Assembly: GCA_007129635.1 (NCBI GenBank)
Contig: SKVE01000113.1
Span: 1 to 6,518 of the forward strand
Direction of reading: 5' to 3'
Origin: Planctomycetaceae bacterium
GTDB taxonomy: Bacteria > Planctomycetota > Planctomycetia > Pirellulales > Pirellulaceae
Length of the DNA: 6,518 nt
Of this stretch, positions 6,289 to 6,518 are shown piece after piece. A model generated the notes under the pieces. The model ran no database searches. It saw only the letters and a list, made by a program, of their open reading frames with translations, and was not told the origin of the DNA. Numbering within the stretch: the first letter of the stretch is position 1; each line of letters starts with the position of its first letter. The position numbers and the translations under genes were made by a program.

Positions 6289-6295
6289 AGGAGGT
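6289..6295 (+). promoter_or_regulatory. Perfect Shine-Dalgarno sequence of the M50 gene
   Basis: AGGAGGT at 6289-6295 is fully complementary to the usual 16S rRNA tail and stands six bases before ATG 6302, fixing that start. It is the strongest ribosome binding site in the window. CCTCCT at 6244-6249 can pair with it in a longer transcript. Confidence 0.85.
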
Positions 6296-6301
6296 GGAGC
6301 G

Positions 6302-6518
6302 ATGTTCGGAGGTTGGGAGATTGGAAAATTAGCAGGTATCAGTGTTCGCATTCACTGGTCCTTCTTGCTGCTTCCCGCTATTGTGGCTGGGTCTGTCGGA
6401 TCGACGGCCGGTGCCCAGGCTGCGGTGGGCGCGGTGCTTTTTATCCTAGCGATTTTTGGCTGTGTGGTACTGCATGAACTGGGGCATGCCCTGGCGGCTC
6501 GACGGTTCGGGATCGGAA
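6302..6518 (+). CDS. M50 site-2 protease family, N-terminal part (3' truncated by window edge)
   Basis: The first 72 codons of a membrane-embedded zinc metalloprotease. After a short cytoplasmic N-terminus (GGWEIGKLAGISVRIHWSF, 3-21) come two hydrophobic segments (~20-34 and ~41-57). The second runs into the zinc motif HELGH (His58, Glu59, His62) and then ALAARRFGI. The IHWSFLLL start and early HExxH are typical of the compact M50B group (SpoIVFB-like, often with C-terminal CBS domains), rather than RseP types with a periplasmic PDZ domain. Such enzymes cut transmembrane or membrane-near proteins, often releasing regulators. The CBS domains and the third zinc ligand, if present, lie beyond the window. 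It is separated from the aldehyde dehydrogenase by 199 bp with a probable terminator and a sigma-54-like promoter, so it is probably an independent unit. Family secure; target unknown. Confidence 0.9.
   Translation, partial: MFGGWEIGKLAGISVRIHWSFLLLPAIVAGSVGSTAGAQAAVGAVLFILAIFGCVVLHELGHALAARRFGIG

Overview
The window is a GC-rich bacterial chromosome segment with every supported gene on the + strand. It most likely comes from a planctomycete of the Pirellulales type. This is an inference from the gene families present (a bacterial DUF790/Bax1-like protein, an FHS-family sugar/H+ symporter with a planctomycete-style TM1, a sigma-54-type promoter) and from overall composition. No marker gene is present to prove it.

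Layout. (1) 2-472 is the 3' end of a DUF790/Bax1-like nuclease gene that enters from the left. (2) 473-625 is a short intergenic stretch holding a good 9-bp hairpin (539-561) and a clear ribosome binding site. (3) 626-2035 encodes a FucP-like major facilitator transporter. (4) After an 83-bp gap without a recognisable terminator come three tightly packed genes: an ATP-grasp ligase (2119-3531), an M20 metallopeptidase/deacylase (3518-4657, overlapping by 14 bp) and an NAD(P)-dependent aldehyde dehydrogenase of the succinate-semialdehyde type (4654-6102, ATGA overlap). (5) 6103-6301 is a regulatory gap with a probable terminator and a near-consensus -24/-12 (sigma-54) promoter. (6) From 6302 to the right edge is the 5' part of an M50 site-2 protease gene with a perfect Shine-Dalgarno sequence.

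How the genes may work together. The ligase, hydrolase and dehydrogenase overlap, so they are almost certainly co-transcribed and translationally coupled; the transporter is plausibly the first gene of the same unit. One enzyme that makes an amide or peptide bond with ATP, one that breaks such a bond, one that oxidises an aldehyde to an acid, and an importer together suggest a 'take up, conjugate, oxidise, release' pathway. In its logic (not in its protein families) this resembles the Puu gamma-glutamyl-putrescine pathway. The substrate cannot be read from the sequence, and no amine oxidase or aminotransferase is present between the flanking genes. The cluster is the best candidate here for an undescribed system. 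The protease at the right end appears to be separately controlled.
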